In this document: positions 44,203 to 57,683 of the stretch, piece by piece
Position numbering within the stretch: the first letter of the stretch is position 1
Layout: each line of letters begins with the position of its first letter
NCBI GenBank assembly: GCA_963169105.1
Contig: OY720637.1
Coordinates: 27,771,925 to 27,835,924, forward strand
Direction of reading: 5' to 3'
Length of the DNA stretch: 64,000 bases
DNA from: Ceriagrion tenellum
Taxonomy: Eukaryota > Arthropoda > Insecta > Odonata > Coenagrionidae
Made by a program: the position numbers and the translations under genes
The notes under the pieces: model-generated
Seen by the model: only the letters and a program-made list of their open reading frames with translations
Databases searched by the model: none
Told to the model about the DNA's origin: nothing

Positions 44203-44352
44203 GACCCCCACCCTCGTCCTGTTGTGTTGATTTGACCACGCTCTTTTTGAGCTGATTCTCCCAGAAGTTTGTGGGTCCCCGCTACGGGCCGATTTGTGTG
44301 TGTGAGTGAGTGATTTTGTGTGCTTGTGAGTGTGCTTGCGTAAATAACCGGG

Positions 44353-44445
44353 CATCCTTAGCGGGGTCCCATTCGCCCTGTGAAGGATCCCAGGTTATAA
44401 CCCAAACATTCTTAGCGGGGTCCCATTAGGCCTTGCAAAGGATCC
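44353..44445 (+). repeat. direct repeat, two units about 54 bp apart
   Basis: CCTTAGCGGGGTCCCATT … GAAGGATCC is followed by TCTTAGCGGGGTCCCATT … AAAGGATCC. A (GT)n tract follows at about 44455. Confidence 0.85.
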
Positions 44446-45609
44446 TATTTGGGTTGTGTGTGTGTGTGCGTCTGTGTTTGGTCCCTGGCGAGGAAGTAAC
44501 ATTCCCGTAAACCATCACAGGGGGGTATTCTTGGTTGAGAAGCTGTGTTTGGTCGCTGCTGTGGTTTCCCAGCATACCAACACAGTAAGTTTGGTGTTTG
44601 TTGACGAAGGGTGCCAATTGTTTACGGCTTTTGGAGACTTTCTCTGTTTTATTTTATTTTAATTCATTCATCACGTTTTTAATTAATTATGCATTCGTTA
44701 CGATTCAATCAGTTTTTATGCGTATTGTCTTGAGGTCTTTATTCGACTACATTTAATTTTTTACTGCACTTCTTAAGCCACATAAATGCGAAATAATCGA
44801 AGTCTTGTATTGGATACCCATGTTTTAATTTTTCATTGAAGGGTATTAGTGAAGTGAGTGCTCTACGAAATTAAACTCCTTATCCAATGAGTTTTTCCTT
44901 CCATTCATTGCATATTTCATTTATAAATTAATGTAATAGTGTGTAACACTCCCCTTTACAGTGAATTCTACAAACCTAGTGAGTGCGACCTTCACCTTTG
45001 GTTCAACTTTCCCGACTGTCATTAGCGCGAAGGTGTGCACAACGCTAGTTAAATTGCAATTAAAGTTATATACATTATGTCGACTTAAGTTTTTAATGAT
45101 TTGTTATCATTACTTGCCACTCGGTTAATTTTATTTTCTGGGGCCGAACGATCCACCATGAGTTATTTGTCATTCATGAGCGAGTTCACGTCTATCATTT
45201 TTAAATGCATTCACGCATTATTTTTTACAACATGCATTTATGAAAGAGAAACCACTCCCTTATCAAAATATAAATTGACTGTTACGTTTCATTGCAAGTA
45301 GTGCCCGTACATGCGCACTAATTTTATGCTATCCATCTGTCAGTTTACTTTTATTTGTCCCCTTACAAAATAATTTTGCCTCTTAATAATCTTCGGGTAA
45401 TTTTTCATTTATTTAATTTACCAGTGTCCCTTTGTCTTGGGTTCTTGTACTTCTTGTCGCTTTTGTGATGACATTTTTCAGCCGCCTTTAATGGCATCCT
45501 AGTTTACGTGAGACTTCTGAATGCACGAATTTACGATTTATGTACGCAATCAGTTTTCCCGTTGATTATATTACAAATAGTAGGTTTTTACTGCATTAAT
45601 TGTCTCCTC
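44446..45609. other. no recognised feature
   Basis: AT-rich spacer with a short (TG)n tract at its start. Nothing else recognised. Confidence 0.4.
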
Positions 45610-46174
45610 TTAAGGTAGTTCGAGAGAAAGATCATTTTACTTAGAAATCAATGAATTTGGTCTCAATTTAAAGAAAAATATCTCTCCCTTCTAATGACAC
45701 CGAAACATCAACCCCTTACCACATTACTTTCTGAAATATTTCCCAAAAAATACCAGACGCTTTACTTGGGAAACAGTACGTGTATGCGCTCCAGAGAGAC
45801 ATTACTTATAAAATGATGTACTTCTAACACTGAGATGTCTTGAAAAAAACTATGAGCGTGTAGTTTGTATGTTTTCTCAACTATATTTGAAAATTAATCA
45901 TATTGTCACCGCAGTAGGTTCTTGGGTATCACAAAAAAACCTTCCGTTTTGAAGGAGTTCCAAACGCACCGCGCGAAAAAAATGAGTTACGTTTAAGACG
46001 TATTTTGATATTTTCATTTAATTACTTACAATTTCTATCACATAAAACTAGACTAGTGCACCATTAATAATGCAATATTTAACTGATGTGTCCTACAGCA
46101 GGTAAAATTAAAACGTGTAATTCGAATATGGTTTCTATTATGACTCGGGAACTCTCTAGCTCGGACTACATTAA
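45610..46174 (+). mobile_element. TTAA-flanked MITE, family T1 copy 3
   Basis: TTAA then GGTAGTTCGAGAGAAAG at the left; GCTCGGACTACA then TTAA at the right (46171-46174). Interior 557 bp, same orientation as copy 1 but without its two insertions, so it serves as the reference length. Confidence 0.9.
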
Positions 46175-46837
46175 GGACGAGAGGTTGGGTATATGTAGGA
46201 CGCCACACGCTTATTGAATTTTGCAATACACGAAAGTTGATAGGAAAAAAGGAGGACATTGCGATGAACTTTGAAGCAAAACAGGCGAAAATTCTAGTTT
46301 GACTTGAAGTTGTGTCGTGGGATGGAGTTTATCCTTGGGCAAATAAGGCTAATCCGTTGAGTCTCCGAATACTGAAACGGAAAGGTTTGTCAAACGCGAA
46401 CTAGTTAGCGGATGGCCCAATTCAAACTTTCCGGGTTGCCTCGGGTCGTTCCGCCGCATCCCTCTTGCCTCTCTCCCGGCGAGAGAATTCCTCTCGATGG
46501 CTCCCAAATAGCTTGTACCCTTGAATACTCCAGGTCGCTGCTTGTGCGCCGTGAGACTTAAGGGGGTTCTCCTGGTTGCCTTTGCTCGCGTTTAATCCAT
46601 TAGAATGGGAAATTCAAGCCACGTTTATAGTTTTATCTTCACCCCCGGGCAATGCGAGCAATCCCTGAAACATGGAAGAGATGTGGTTTTATTTAACTAA
46701 TAATTTCCTTAATAAACTCTTATATAATTTTGATATAAGACTTAGTACAGGTTAGTTAAAAGACTAACATCGTAGTGCTTTATTGGTCATACGTTTGGTT
46801 TCTGCGGAAGGAATATGGGTATAGACTTAAAGCTTAC
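46175..46837. other. no recognised feature
   Basis: Mixed composition, GC-richer near 46.4-46.6 kb. Nothing recognised. Confidence 0.4.
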
Positions 46838-47458
46838 ACATAAAAAATATATACGGCACAGCATTAAAGAAACTAGGTTTTATTAAGCGTATAATAGGAA
46901 GGTCCTCGGATGAAAAAGTGAAAGAGAGATGTTACTTTGTTCTGGTTAGGCTACACGTCGAATACGTTGCAAGCATTTGGAACCCTGGTCATAAAGATTT
47001 AACCGAAAAAATTGATAAAATACAAAGAAAATCAGTACGCTTCGTTAAAAACTGCTACAAATGAACATATAGTGTTACACAACTTTTAGAAGGATTAAGG
47101 TGGGAGCCTCTAGAGCCTCGGAGGCTACTCGCTTAGCTTAAGTTGCTTGAGAAACTCAGAACTGGTGTATTTCAGAGCTACACAGAGAATATTATCATGA
47201 CGCCTCATTACATGTCTACGACTGGCATATGTGATAAAATAAGAGAGATACATTGCCAAACAGATCGCAGCAAAAACTCGTTCTTTCCGCACACAATAAG
47301 CGACCACAATAAAAAAATGAGCTCCGCTGAATACAATCCCGTAATACACGTCACCGTTTCACCTACCAAAACCTTACATCTTCCCTCGGATGGTGACCTA
47401 ACTCCCCCTGCCACACGCCAATGTGGCGGCTTGCAGGTTGTATGTAGATGTAGAAGGC
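46838..47458 (+). pseudogene. family D retrotransposon 3' end, longest copy
   Basis: Reads IYGTALKKLGFIKRIIGRSS, then ERCYFVLVRLHVEYVASIWN, KDLTEKIDKIQRKSVRFVKN and (after a stop) VTQLLEGLRWEPLEPRRL, KLLEKLRTGVFQSYTENIIM, DKIREIHCQTDRSKNSFFPH. LGF--R, L-LVRP-LEYA--VW, I-KIQRR--RFV and L-WEPLE-RR-+ARL are the ordered landmarks of the CR1/L2-type RT C-terminus (thumb and beyond). The 3' UTR ends in TGTAGATGTAGA. Several stops; no RT catalytic YADD is included. Confidence 0.92.
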
Positions 47459-47524
47459 TTGAAGAGATGCGATTGTGGAGTATGAAATGAGTTACGTTTA
47501 CTATTATTTTTATCATTATTTTTG

Positions 47525-48005
47525 AAGTATTCTACCAAATATAGGTAGGTTTCATTGAAATCCATATAAATCCTCCAGGTTCCATTCCTTACAGGTCCCT
47601 ATCTACCTCTAGCACTGCCATTTTCCTCTCAGTTAACGACCTACCCCTTTTTATCCCGGCCATAAAACCTTAGTACTCTCTCCCACTTCCTCGTTTGGCC
47701 GACATCCTCCTCTCTCTCACGGCCTTGATCAAACCATCTATCCTGCCAAGCCAACTACCCTATTTTCTGATCTCATCCGGAAGTTTCCTTGCTTTGCCCA
47801 ACATTCTGTATGCCCTTCCTCGTTTATTTTCTTTTACATACCGTAACGTCTCCATCTGCTCGCCCACATCTGAAAAGCCTTACGCCTATTGCAGTCGTCC
47901 TCCTGTGTCAGAGTCCATTTTTCTGGCTACATTACACTCCAGTTCAAACTCTCCGCCAGCTATTCTTTAAATCCTTATTCCAAGATCCGCTTTATCAGCT
48001 CATCT
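47525..48005 (-). pseudogene. family A retrotransposon 3' end, degraded
   Basis: Starts with the 3' terminus GTATTCTACCAAATATAGGT (minus). Minus-strand blocks resemble EEDDCNRRKAFQMWASRWRR, KINEEGHTECWAKQGNF, then RGSGRE and GRDKKG-SLTERKMAVLEVDR. Each has diverged from the family A model and the frame changes repeatedly. Confidence 0.75.
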
Positions 48006-48926
48006 ATTACTAAACACTTGCTTCGCTAGTGTTATTCTCCTCGTAATGCCTTTGCTACAATGCCAGTTTTCTCATATCGTACTACCCACTTATGCTGTGC
48101 GGTGAGAAAGGCGAGTGTGTAGCTAGATGCGCTTGTCAAGTTTAAGGGAGCTACTGGTAGAAAATAGAAGTCTGCGTTAAGGCTGTGTGGAGGACATCTC
48201 GCACCGTGTTGGTTATCGGGTGAAACTTTAGGTTTGAAGGTAATGCTTGTGAGGGATGCGATTCTCTGGGGACCATGAGATTCCTCGTTCGCGTGGGAGC
48301 TAGAGAAAGTATCCTATCTATGTAGATAGAAGATGGAAATGAACTGGTTGGTCGGTATCCATCGCGGCGAAGGGTGTAGTGGTTCTTGGGAAGCAGTCAT
48401 AAGGATTAGGTGAGGAGGAGGGGTTTTTTCTCTTTGCCATGCTTGTTGATTCGGTGGCCATTTAATGCCGTATTCTCCACCCCCGCTGCCATTCCCAGAA
48501 TTCCCGTTGGCACCCTCGTGATAATGATCCGCCGTCTGAATTTAATGCCTCCGCTTTAATGACACGCGCAAGCCACGAGAGGAGCAGGGGAGGCTGAGAG
48601 GGGGTGCGGGCACTCTCTTAATGGCCTTCCCCTGTTAATCGTTTGATTTAATGGCTCCCCGGGATAGAGGCACCACTTTTCTGTTCTCGACAGGAGCGCG
48701 CGTGTGCCCTCAGAGTTCAGGGGCCGATTTTCGACGCCTCGGGGCGTGTTTCGGGCTTTTCCCGATGTCCTCCGATTCGCCGAATCCCCGTGCAAGGATC
48801 TCGGCTTCGTCACGCACTTGCAATTTTACTCAACACAAGGATGGTCGTGGGATTCATTGTGTGAGAAATGATGTCCCCTTGCCCTAAAACCATAACAATT
48901 TTATTATACATATATAATATCTGTGA
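48006..48926. other. no recognised gene; GC-rich 48.4-48.83 kb
   Basis: Purine-rich plus strand at 48.1-48.4 kb might be another old RT relic but no ordered blocks are visible. The GC-rich part has open frames on both strands without recognisable domains. Confidence 0.35.
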
Positions 48927-48956
48927 CTGAGGAAGGGCTAACACCCGAAACGTTTC
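48927..48956 (+). ncRNA. hammerhead-like motif
   Basis: CTGAGGA (48927-48933), one unpaired A, GGG-CTAACA-CCC, GAAA (48947-48950), palindrome AAACGTTT, then C at 48956. Stem II has only three pairs and stem I is not evident. Confidence 0.4.
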
Positions 48957-49294
48957 CAGTAAGACTTTCTTTTTACTCTCGTCTTTTTACCCCCCTGTAA
49001 GTTTCCTCTATCATTGTGTGTGTATGTATGAATTCTTTAGAATTCCATATCATAAGGATATCCTATATAATGATGGGAATATTGAGTAGTACGTATTATT
49101 ATTTTTATAATTTTTGTATGTTATAACATGTATTGTAATCACTATTTATATATATTTTTTAAATGTTATGAAAGTTTCATGTTATTTCCTACAAAGTCTA
49201 AAAAGACCTTAAAGGTTTACGACTATAAACGGTTATTATTATTATTGTTATATCCAAGTCGTATCCACAAGCATACTGGTATGCTTGATTGAAC
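48957..49294. other. no recognised feature
   Basis: AT-rich spacer; nothing recognised. Confidence 0.4.
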
Positions 49295-49849
49295 TTAAGG
49301 TAGTCCGAGCGAGAGTGTTCCCAAATCATAATTGATACCATATTTGAACTATACATTTTAATTTCACCAGCGGTAAGACACATCAATTAAATATTACATT
49401 ATTATAGGTGCATGAAAGTAGTTTTATGACAGAAATTGTAAGTAATTAAATGAAAATATCTAAACAAATCTTTAACTTGATTTTTTTCTTGCGGAGCGTT
49501 TGAAACTCCATCAAAACGGAAGTTTTTTTCTGTAATACCGAAGAACTCATTGCGGTGACAGTATGATTAACTTTCAAAAGTAGTTGATAAAACATACAAA
49601 CTACACGTTAGTTTTTTACGACATCTAAGAGTTATAAATTCCTCATTTTGTAAATAATGTCTCTCTGGAGTGCATACACGTACCATTTCCCATGTAAAAG
49701 GGCTGGTATTTTTTGGCAAAAAACTCCGAAGGTAATGTGGTAAGGGGTTGAATTTTTGATATCATGAGAAGGGTGAGATATTTTTCTTTATAATGAGACC
49801 AAATTAATTGATTTCTAGGGAAAAGCATATTTCGCTCAAATTACCTTAA
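49295..49849 (-). mobile_element. TTAA-flanked MITE, family T1 copy 4
   Basis: TTAA then GGTAGTCCGAGCGAGAG at 49295; CGCTCAAATTACC then TTAA ending at 49849. The internal order matches copy 2 (AGACACATCAATTAAATATT, AAACTCCATCAAAACGGAAG, GTGGTAAGGGGTTGAAT). The target duplication is intact. Confidence 0.9.
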
Positions 49850-51764
49850 TTCCTGTCCCATAATCTTTGGCTTAATGCTTTAATTGTTCCCTTTCTGATA
49901 ATTTCATTTGTTTTTTTATTATATTTAAGCCTCGATTATTTTTTCAATTTGGTATGTATGATCATCACTGTTCCTTAGCTAGCATCTGGAAATCTTTTAA
50001 GCGGAAAAAAATCACATTTTTTCGGTCTTAGAATCTTATGGCCTGTCTGCCTGAAAATCGGTTGCATATTGTGCGTTTGGCTTAATGTATTCATTCTTAA
50101 AAGCTATAGGAATAGATCAGGCGTCGGGAAAAGCTGGAGAACGTATGAATTACCCTTTCCTGGAAAAATGATGTTAACTTGCGATGTTTTTTTACATAAA
50201 GGTACTAATTCTCCCTTGTACTCCATGGAAGATGCATGTCACTTTAACTTTGTAATATTTTGCTAAAGCAATATTAATTTTTTTTCCTTTCTGGTGAGCT
50301 TTGTTGTTAAAGTAGCTTCTCAATATTTGTGCACGACGTTTCTCCTCACAAAAACGTTTGACTTGTCATTCCAAAGAGGCCGCTATATTGTCAATACTTG
50401 AAATCGCTTTTACATTTTTTTGTGCTGCTGCTGATGTATTTTTTATGACATCTCTACATTTAGCATACTTTTAATTTTTCCGAAGAATTTCACTAGCCCA
50501 TGCTTGTATATTTTATACCTCGAAAACGAGTAATGGTGTTTTTTTTAATCGCGCACGGTAGCAATTGTGAAATAGAATTCTTGTAGAGTATATGTGAAAG
50601 GATTCATGGGATCGACTTTCATTTTATGGTCGTTTCTGGTTTAAGTAGGCTTTGTGATATATTTTTATGAAATACCTGCATATATGTTATGGTGCCTATG
50701 ATTCTCTCTAGCTATTTTTAATATATATTATAAATTATTTCAACGAGTAGTAATGGTATATTCGGTGGCAACTATGTTTTTGTTCTTGAAGTTAGGACAT
50801 TCTTATAGTGCCAATCTTCATCTTTTTGAGTTCATATTTACCAACTTCATGTCAAGCTCCAAAGAATCTAGTGACATCGGTTGGAATTCTAAGCGTGTTC
50901 TTTTTTTCAGATGTACTGTTTTAAGTCATTTGCGTGATCCAGTTCGTAAACATCCCCCTCATTGTTATCTTTCTCCGCGTCAACAACCCCGCTTCTGATG
51001 CATCGCCGTTGCTGCTAGCGGATGAAAGCGCCTCTGAGCGTTCTTCGCAGTCGCCGGCGCCCGTTTAGGTATCGTCGCGAGCGCCTTGGGAAGATAATTC
51101 GCCCTTTTGTCACCAAATCGAAGCTTATCTTCCGCTTGCTCCTCCGAGGGAACGCGAAAGAGAAAAGAACCTCGAAAACTCCCGTCGTCATGGCGAGTCA
51201 TTTATTTTACCCGGCGGCATTCTACTTGCTCCCGAGCTTTTTTCCGCGTGGGGGATCGTTCATCCGTGGCTGAGGTGTATATCCCCTCCGCATTCCTTTC
51301 TTTCCTGCGCTGCCGAAACGGAGGGAATATTACCGACACCGACAAATTACGTCGTCATCGTCGTCGCCTCGGAAGAAGACCTCCGTCCGCCCATTCCCTC
51401 CATTTACCCCCTCTTCCACCCCCGTATCCTCTTACTCCTTCACCCTCTCTCTCTCTGGAATCGGTAGTTGTTCGGCGCGGCAAATTTAACGTACGTCCCG
51501 GTCTTTCCTTTCACGGACATTTGCGCCTCAATCTTCCTTTTTTTCTCTTGCCATTACTTTCCTCCGCCTCTCTTCACGTCCCTCGCAGTCAGTTCCTTCC
51601 CGTCGCAACTCCCTCCCAGGAGAAAAATAAGGTCTCCCGTGTTTGAGAGTGCTGGGGAGAGGTGTTCAGGAGAAAAAATCGATCGGGAGATGCACCTGAG
51701 TTTTCTCTCTCCTTTCGCTCTACCATTTCACCGTCCTCTCTCCACTTTTCCCACTTATTTGCTA
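49850..51764. other. no recognised gene; GC-rich island 50.95-51.77 kb
   Basis: The island carries a plus-strand frame of about 180 codons (51107-51646) rich in S, P, L and R with no recognisable domain, and other frames overlap it. No splice-supported gene could be built. Confidence 0.35.
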
Positions 51765-52258
51765 TAAACCCTGGCTATAAAGATTTAACAAAAAATTTGT
51801 AAAATACAAAGAAATGCTGCACGCCTCGTTAAATACCTGCTAAGAGCGAACAAATAGTGTCTCACAGCTTTTAGAGGGTTTAAGGTGGGAGCCTCTGGAG
51901 ACTCGTAGGCTACAGGCTAGGCTTAGGCGTGGCTTGGTTAAGAAATTCGGAACTGGTTTGTTTCAGAGCGACACGGAGAATATTATCATGACGCCTCACT
52001 ACATCTCTAGGTCGAACAGAAGCGGTAAAATTAGAGAGATACATTGCCGAACAGATAGGTACAAAAACTCATTCTTTCCTCGCACAATAAGCAACCGCAA
52101 TAAAAAACGAGCTCCACTAAATACACTCTCATAATACACGTCACCATTTCACCTCCCAAAACTTCATCCCTTGCATCTTTACACAGCAGGTGACCTAACA
52201 CCCCCCGCAACACGCCCATACGGCGGCTCGGAGGGTAGTATGTAGATGTAGATGCAGA
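51765..52258 (+). pseudogene. family D retrotransposon 3' end
   Basis: CCCTGGCTATAAAGATTTAA corresponds to P-YKDLT; then CTTTTAGAGGGTTTAAGGTG (LLEGLRWEP), KKFGTGLFQSDTENIIMTPH, KIREIHCRTDRYKNSFFPRT and the full 3' UTR through GTAGATGTAGATG. It shows the terminal hexamer repeat best. Confidence 0.9.
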
Positions 52259-55200
52259 AACTGCGGTCCAAAGTGGGCATTTGAAATGAATTTTAGGGCG
52301 AAAATTTAATCTTTCGAACTTCAACACAGTTAGATTTTCAGGCGACAACTTATGGAAATAAACGATCGATTACGTTATATTGTAAAAATAGAAGGATGCG
52401 TTGTAAATTTCCGTTCTCAGTTTCATAACCCCAACCTAAGTTTTGGCAACTTTTTTATGCTGGTAAACCTTTTTAGTGGCAAAATTTTCCGTACTTGTAT
52501 CGCTGTGATGAACTCTGTGTACATATCCATAGGGCGTGCTTTGTCTTAATGTTAACGATCGAAGTTGAGTGACTTACAGAGAGCTAATGACGCTCCTTGG
52601 AAACGTATCTTAAAAGCTGGTTATGTTGCTATGTTGGCCAATCACGGAGAACAGTTTTTGTCTTACCGTGACTAATCTGCCCGTTGAAATGTTGCGCGGC
52701 CGACCATTTTCGTACCGCTAAATGGATCACAAATTTGATAATCTTTTAATAAGAGCTAATTCGAGAAGTAGAATTGAAATCATTTTGAACCTAATGAGAG
52801 CGTAAACGCGATTGAAAAACATACGATAAAAGATTACTATCTTCAACGGTTTCTTTTTAAAACTCAGGCGATGGCAGACTTATCTAAGTTTCGTTGTGAT
52901 CTCAAGTGCATTGTGTCAGGCCATAAGTTGGTTGAATATTTACGATAAGGTAGTAATTGATTTTGGAAAGGTTGTAGGTAGGTAGGGTTTTGGAAAGGTA
53001 GGTAGAAAATTGGTGGAGGAAAGATAGAAATTGGTTTTGAATATTAATCTTTCATTGTTAATTTATTCGAAGTCTTGGTGATGAGCTCTTTAATAATACA
53101 TACTTCTCAGTCGTGAGAATTGAAGAGAAATATCCTTATGCATCAAAGGCAATGGAAAGCAAAGCATGGCATACGCAACAAACGAACATCATTTTATTAA
53201 TTCAGGAGAAGAGTGTGCGACTTTCTCTATGCTCAACTATTTTGTGTGGCGCTATCATTGGAAGAAAGTATTACTCAGCTTTGGAAACGAAGGAAAACCT
53301 TGCATTCCATTGTCTGACTGGTGGCCGGTACATAAAATGTGGTATCCAAATAAATCTCGTATTCATCATTGAAATTTATGCATTCAGAATGTGCAGTATT
53401 AGTTTAGGATGGGTGACTGAGGTGTTGCAGGCATTTTGATGGAATTCCCTCCATTGAAGTCTAAAGGTGGCGAGATGGAGACATTTTTGAGAGGTCTAGG
53501 GGTTCTTAGTGCACTTCTGATATACATCAAGGAAATTATTTGGGGTCCCCCGCTTATTTCTAGATATGACCTCAGGGAAAAAACCTGAGAACATACACCC
53601 GGGTATATCCCGTTTCTCTCACCCAATCTGTGATAGTAACAGAGCCAATGCACCCATTCAATTTGGATGGAACCAATTTGCTTTTACATCAATCTTAATG
53701 ATTGCTCTCTGGCATACAAGTTAAGCCTGGCATGTCACGTGCAGTGCCCCAGGGGGTGTAAGCATAGCTTACTCTACCTATGCTGTAATGTCGCACTGTT
53801 TACTTTTAATGTTTTATTTATAAGTTATGATGGGAACATATCCTTCGTGTTAACCTTGCCTAGAAGATAGCAGTTGTGAAAATATTAAGGCGATGAAGAT
53901 TAACCCTCAATGGACGAGCGAGTCAAATTTGTTACGTTTCAAAACCATTGAAATATTTGCTTTGTGAGAGGATTTTCCATGTAGTTGCTGCGCTGTACAG
54001 AATTGTAACGCTTCGGATTACGTGTGTGGAAAGTTAAGTCTCTTTCTGCGGTTTGTCAAAAATTTGAATAGATGAATGTGTGTCGCTATTCACTGATGAT
54101 GGCGTGCCTGGTGGAGCTCTGAAATAAATAGTTTTAGCTGTCATATGAAGAAAAATTGGGAAAGTTTAAAAAAAGAGACGTTATGAAGGTAATGTTGTAG
54201 CATACCTTTGTATTATTTTATGTATTATATTCTTTGTATTATATATATTAGTTTTATTATGTAAAGTGTTATTTTAAATTAAAGGTATAAAATGCAAATA
54301 AGTCGCATTTCAAAATAAATATTATTATCAAATAAATTGCTATAAAAATTCTTGAATAGTACTTTAAAAACTAATATAGGAGCAGTATTTTTTCATGTTA
54401 ATGTGTCATAATTCTGTTCATGTACGGTTTACAGGAATGGTGATTCGTTTAATGATAAGTAGCGAATTTACGAATGGATTTTAATTAAAAAACGATGTCA
54501 CTTGACCAAAGAATAATTTGAGGCGTCACCATGTTTGACATCACTGTAGCATCTAAATGTCTCTTTGAAACCATGCCACTGTATGCTCAGTTTGCAACAC
54601 ATCAATTCCTAGCTTTTGGCTTGTTCTCATTTTTCTCCCTCCTCTCTATATTTCAATAGACCCCTAGATGAAATTGCTAGACATTTTCATTAGATAGGCC
54701 GCTAATAGTTGAAAAGGCGGTTTTGAAATGCTCGGGAATAATATTATTCTAATTCGCCGGAAGAGAGCAGCACTCGCACACGTAATGGACTTGAAAATTC
54801 AACGAAAACATGTAAAGGGCTGAGTCAACGGGATAATTATTCAAAGTACTCTGCGGACCAGTGTGCTTATGGGGTAAGTAGCGAGTTTCAGCATGCGCCA
54901 TGTGACGCTTACTGCTGAGAGTGGGTTAATGTGGATTAGCATTTTGGCGCGGGAGCAAAGGGTTGTTGTATGCGTCCCTAAGTTTCCTCGCCGAGCACGA
55001 TTTGGAGAATATCACCGCATCCGGGAGTTGTGTGGCGGGATTCGCGTGCGGAATGGGGCGCCTGGCTCCGTTAGCGAGCGGGCTTAACGCGGCACGAATG
55101 CGGCCGCCGTCACAGAAGATCGATTTTGCTTAATCGGGTGCGCGTGCACCAAAGGAATTAACGTGACTGCTTGTCGTCAGTTGCCGTGGCATTTTGCGAT

Positions 55201-57675
55201 GGCAAATTTAATCGCATACTGAGAGAAAACCCCTTGAAATGGACTTCAATGGAGATTTATTCTCTATCACGAATAGTTTGTGAACCCCGAGGTGTACTAT
55301 TTGACTGTGCTGAAGCTAATCATTCTGATTAAATGACTTCGTTCTCTGCTACCACATACTGGGATCGCTATATTGAACTAATGCCTTTTTTCCTGGTTAC
55401 CACCTTCTGTATGCGTCCCAATAAAGCACATCGCACAACGTTTGAAAGGAAGTTCTGATAGGCTTAGCTAACCTGCTTTCAAGAAATCGAGAAAAGGGGT
55501 CTATTACATCAAAATAGACCTAAAATGTTGGTTTACTTCTCCGAATTTCCTAAACGGGATAGAACAGGAGTATTGTTGGAATATGAAGACAAGGAATATA
55601 TTTATTTTACACCGATTGCATATTCTAAGTTAAGCGTGTTATGAGTTACTTGCTATCTAAAAATGGATTATCAACTGTGAATATAAAGTAAGGCGTTATA
55701 CTAATACCAAATTTTCGTCAGAACGTCCACGGAAAAATTGTATCTGTTATTCTACCTTAAAAACTTGGAAGGGTAAGTCCCGGAAATTGATGAATGTAAT
55801 TTTCTGTATTTGTTTTTTCGCGTTGGTCATCGATCACATCAGCGGGTAGTTAAGTTAACGATTTGATTGTAAGGGATTTTATTTCTCTGGCTCGAATTTG
55901 TACCATGTTTGCTTCGCTAGAATATCGTCGTTGGGGTGTGTTCTTGGCAGTGGGCTTCCCCTTCCAATCCCATCATTCCTTTCCGCACCCCTCGGCTACC
56001 GTTCGGCTTCAGCCCATGCCAGCCTCTTGGCAAGTTCCGGTCCCTTGACGGGCTCCGTGCATGCCATTCGGCCTTCAACGTTGAGAAGGGGCGGCCGACC
56101 ATCCGTGACTCGACTTCACCCCTGACTGACACTGTCGGCCAAAGGGTCGTCATTCTGCTCCTTCCGCACCCAGACCCGCCGCTGCTGACGTTACGCACCT
56201 CTGTCCCTCCACTCACCCTGATTGGTACTCGAATCTCTCCCTTTAAATTCGGAGGGGGATACCGCTCGTATTAGCTTCATTAATTGGGCATCGAGGGGTA
56301 TGTCATGCAAACACGAAGTGGGAAAGTAAAATGACGTAACGTTTTCGGATACGAGGGAAGGATGATAGTGAGTTTGACCAGGAAAGTAATGTAATACGTG
56401 GATTTCTGTACATTGTTTAGCGCCATCGTTGAGCATGGGCCGGTTTTTCGACAGCCTTTACCAAATTTGCCATACATCCGTGTCACTTATTCACTTGAAT
56501 GCACGTTACATGTTCCCAATCCAGTCTCTCTCAAGTTCCTCACGCCCTCTCCATAACTTGTCCTTTGTTTGTGTCGCCTTGCATGAATGTTGCAAATGTG
56601 ACTGCTGCTTCCAGGAACTGAGATGAGTTGGAAAATTGAAGAAAATATAAGACTGTAATAATTTAAAATGATATTATGTTGGTGAAGTCTTATCGGGTCT
56701 TCCATCAGGTGCGATAATCATTTGCTGCCGATTCTAGAGCTACCTACTGTCTCCTGTGGCGTAACAGATCGTCACCATTGTAATAATTTTACAGGTTGGC
56801 AGTTCTGCCTCGCGCGGAATGTCTAAACTGGGCTTCGTTTATGAAAGGAAAGAGTGTGTTGTGCGTTGTGCCTGCCTTGTACGCGGGCGCTCCTGTCTCC
56901 CCCTTGTGTTGATTAGCTCCACTACTGGTTACCGGAGTGAGATAATTAAACTTATAAAGACATGACCGCAATTTAACTCATATGATACGAGTCCTCATTT
57001 TGAAAAAAAAATGTTTGCACCATCGGGCGTCATAGGTGATCTCCAAATACTAAAGGATTTTTACGATTTGCACGCCGCGACTGATTACGGTGAGCCTAGT
57101 TCCCCTGTATTTATGTACCTTTTACCCACGCAAGAGGACGCTAACTTTAGGAGGCGCATAGGGGCGTTTAGTACACTCAATGGAGATGCGTGTACTAACT
57201 TTTCCTCTCGCGCTATTACTCCCTGATCCAACCCATCTCAATCTCCATTGGGGGATCGCAAAATAAGCAGCACCGCCCGTGACCGCTTTGCTCTTTGCGT
57301 GCCCGATGGGTGCGGATAAGCGGTTCCTTTTTTGCCGAAAAGGAGTTCTCAAGGGGTTGATTCAAACCGTGATTGATTCGAATCGGAAATAGCGCCGTGC
57401 CGCAAAACTCTTGTGCGGCGGATTACAGGGTTTTGAGGTCCGCCCCTCGCCTCTTTTCGCTCGAGAGCTCGACGTTCGAGAACCCGGCGTGTCCACTGCA
57501 CTGGTTCACTCGTTAGCCGCGTGTCCAAATTTAACCGAAGTGTTGACTTATGTATAATGTATTTTGCGACTTTAGCGAAATAAAAATAACAGTTCTGCGT
57601 ATTCAGGTCCTAGAGTCTTGAGCTATCCGTTTAAAATCTTCCCTAAATCTTACATTAAGGTATATGTAAATCTTG
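52259..57675. other. 5.4 kb with no recognised gene or repeat copy
   Basis: The longest stretch free of recognised transposon copies. It includes GC-richer parts at about 54.9-55.15, 55.9-56.28 and 57.05-57.5 kb. A 71-codon frame at 57011-57226 beginning after a run of A, MFAPSGVIGDLQILKDFYDL, has no recognised relatives. The absence of repeats may mean a host regulatory or genic region with exons too short to see, or simply unfamiliar repeats. Confidence 0.35.
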
Positions 57676-57683
57676 CGTTAAGG

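Noticed and set aside
51107..51646. 179-codon open frame
   Set aside because: Composition follows the GC-rich, C/T-rich DNA; no domain, no conserved block, no supporting splice structure.
57011..57226. 71-codon gene starting after an A run
   Set aside because: No relatives recognised, length expected by chance in GC-richer DNA, and other frames are equally open.
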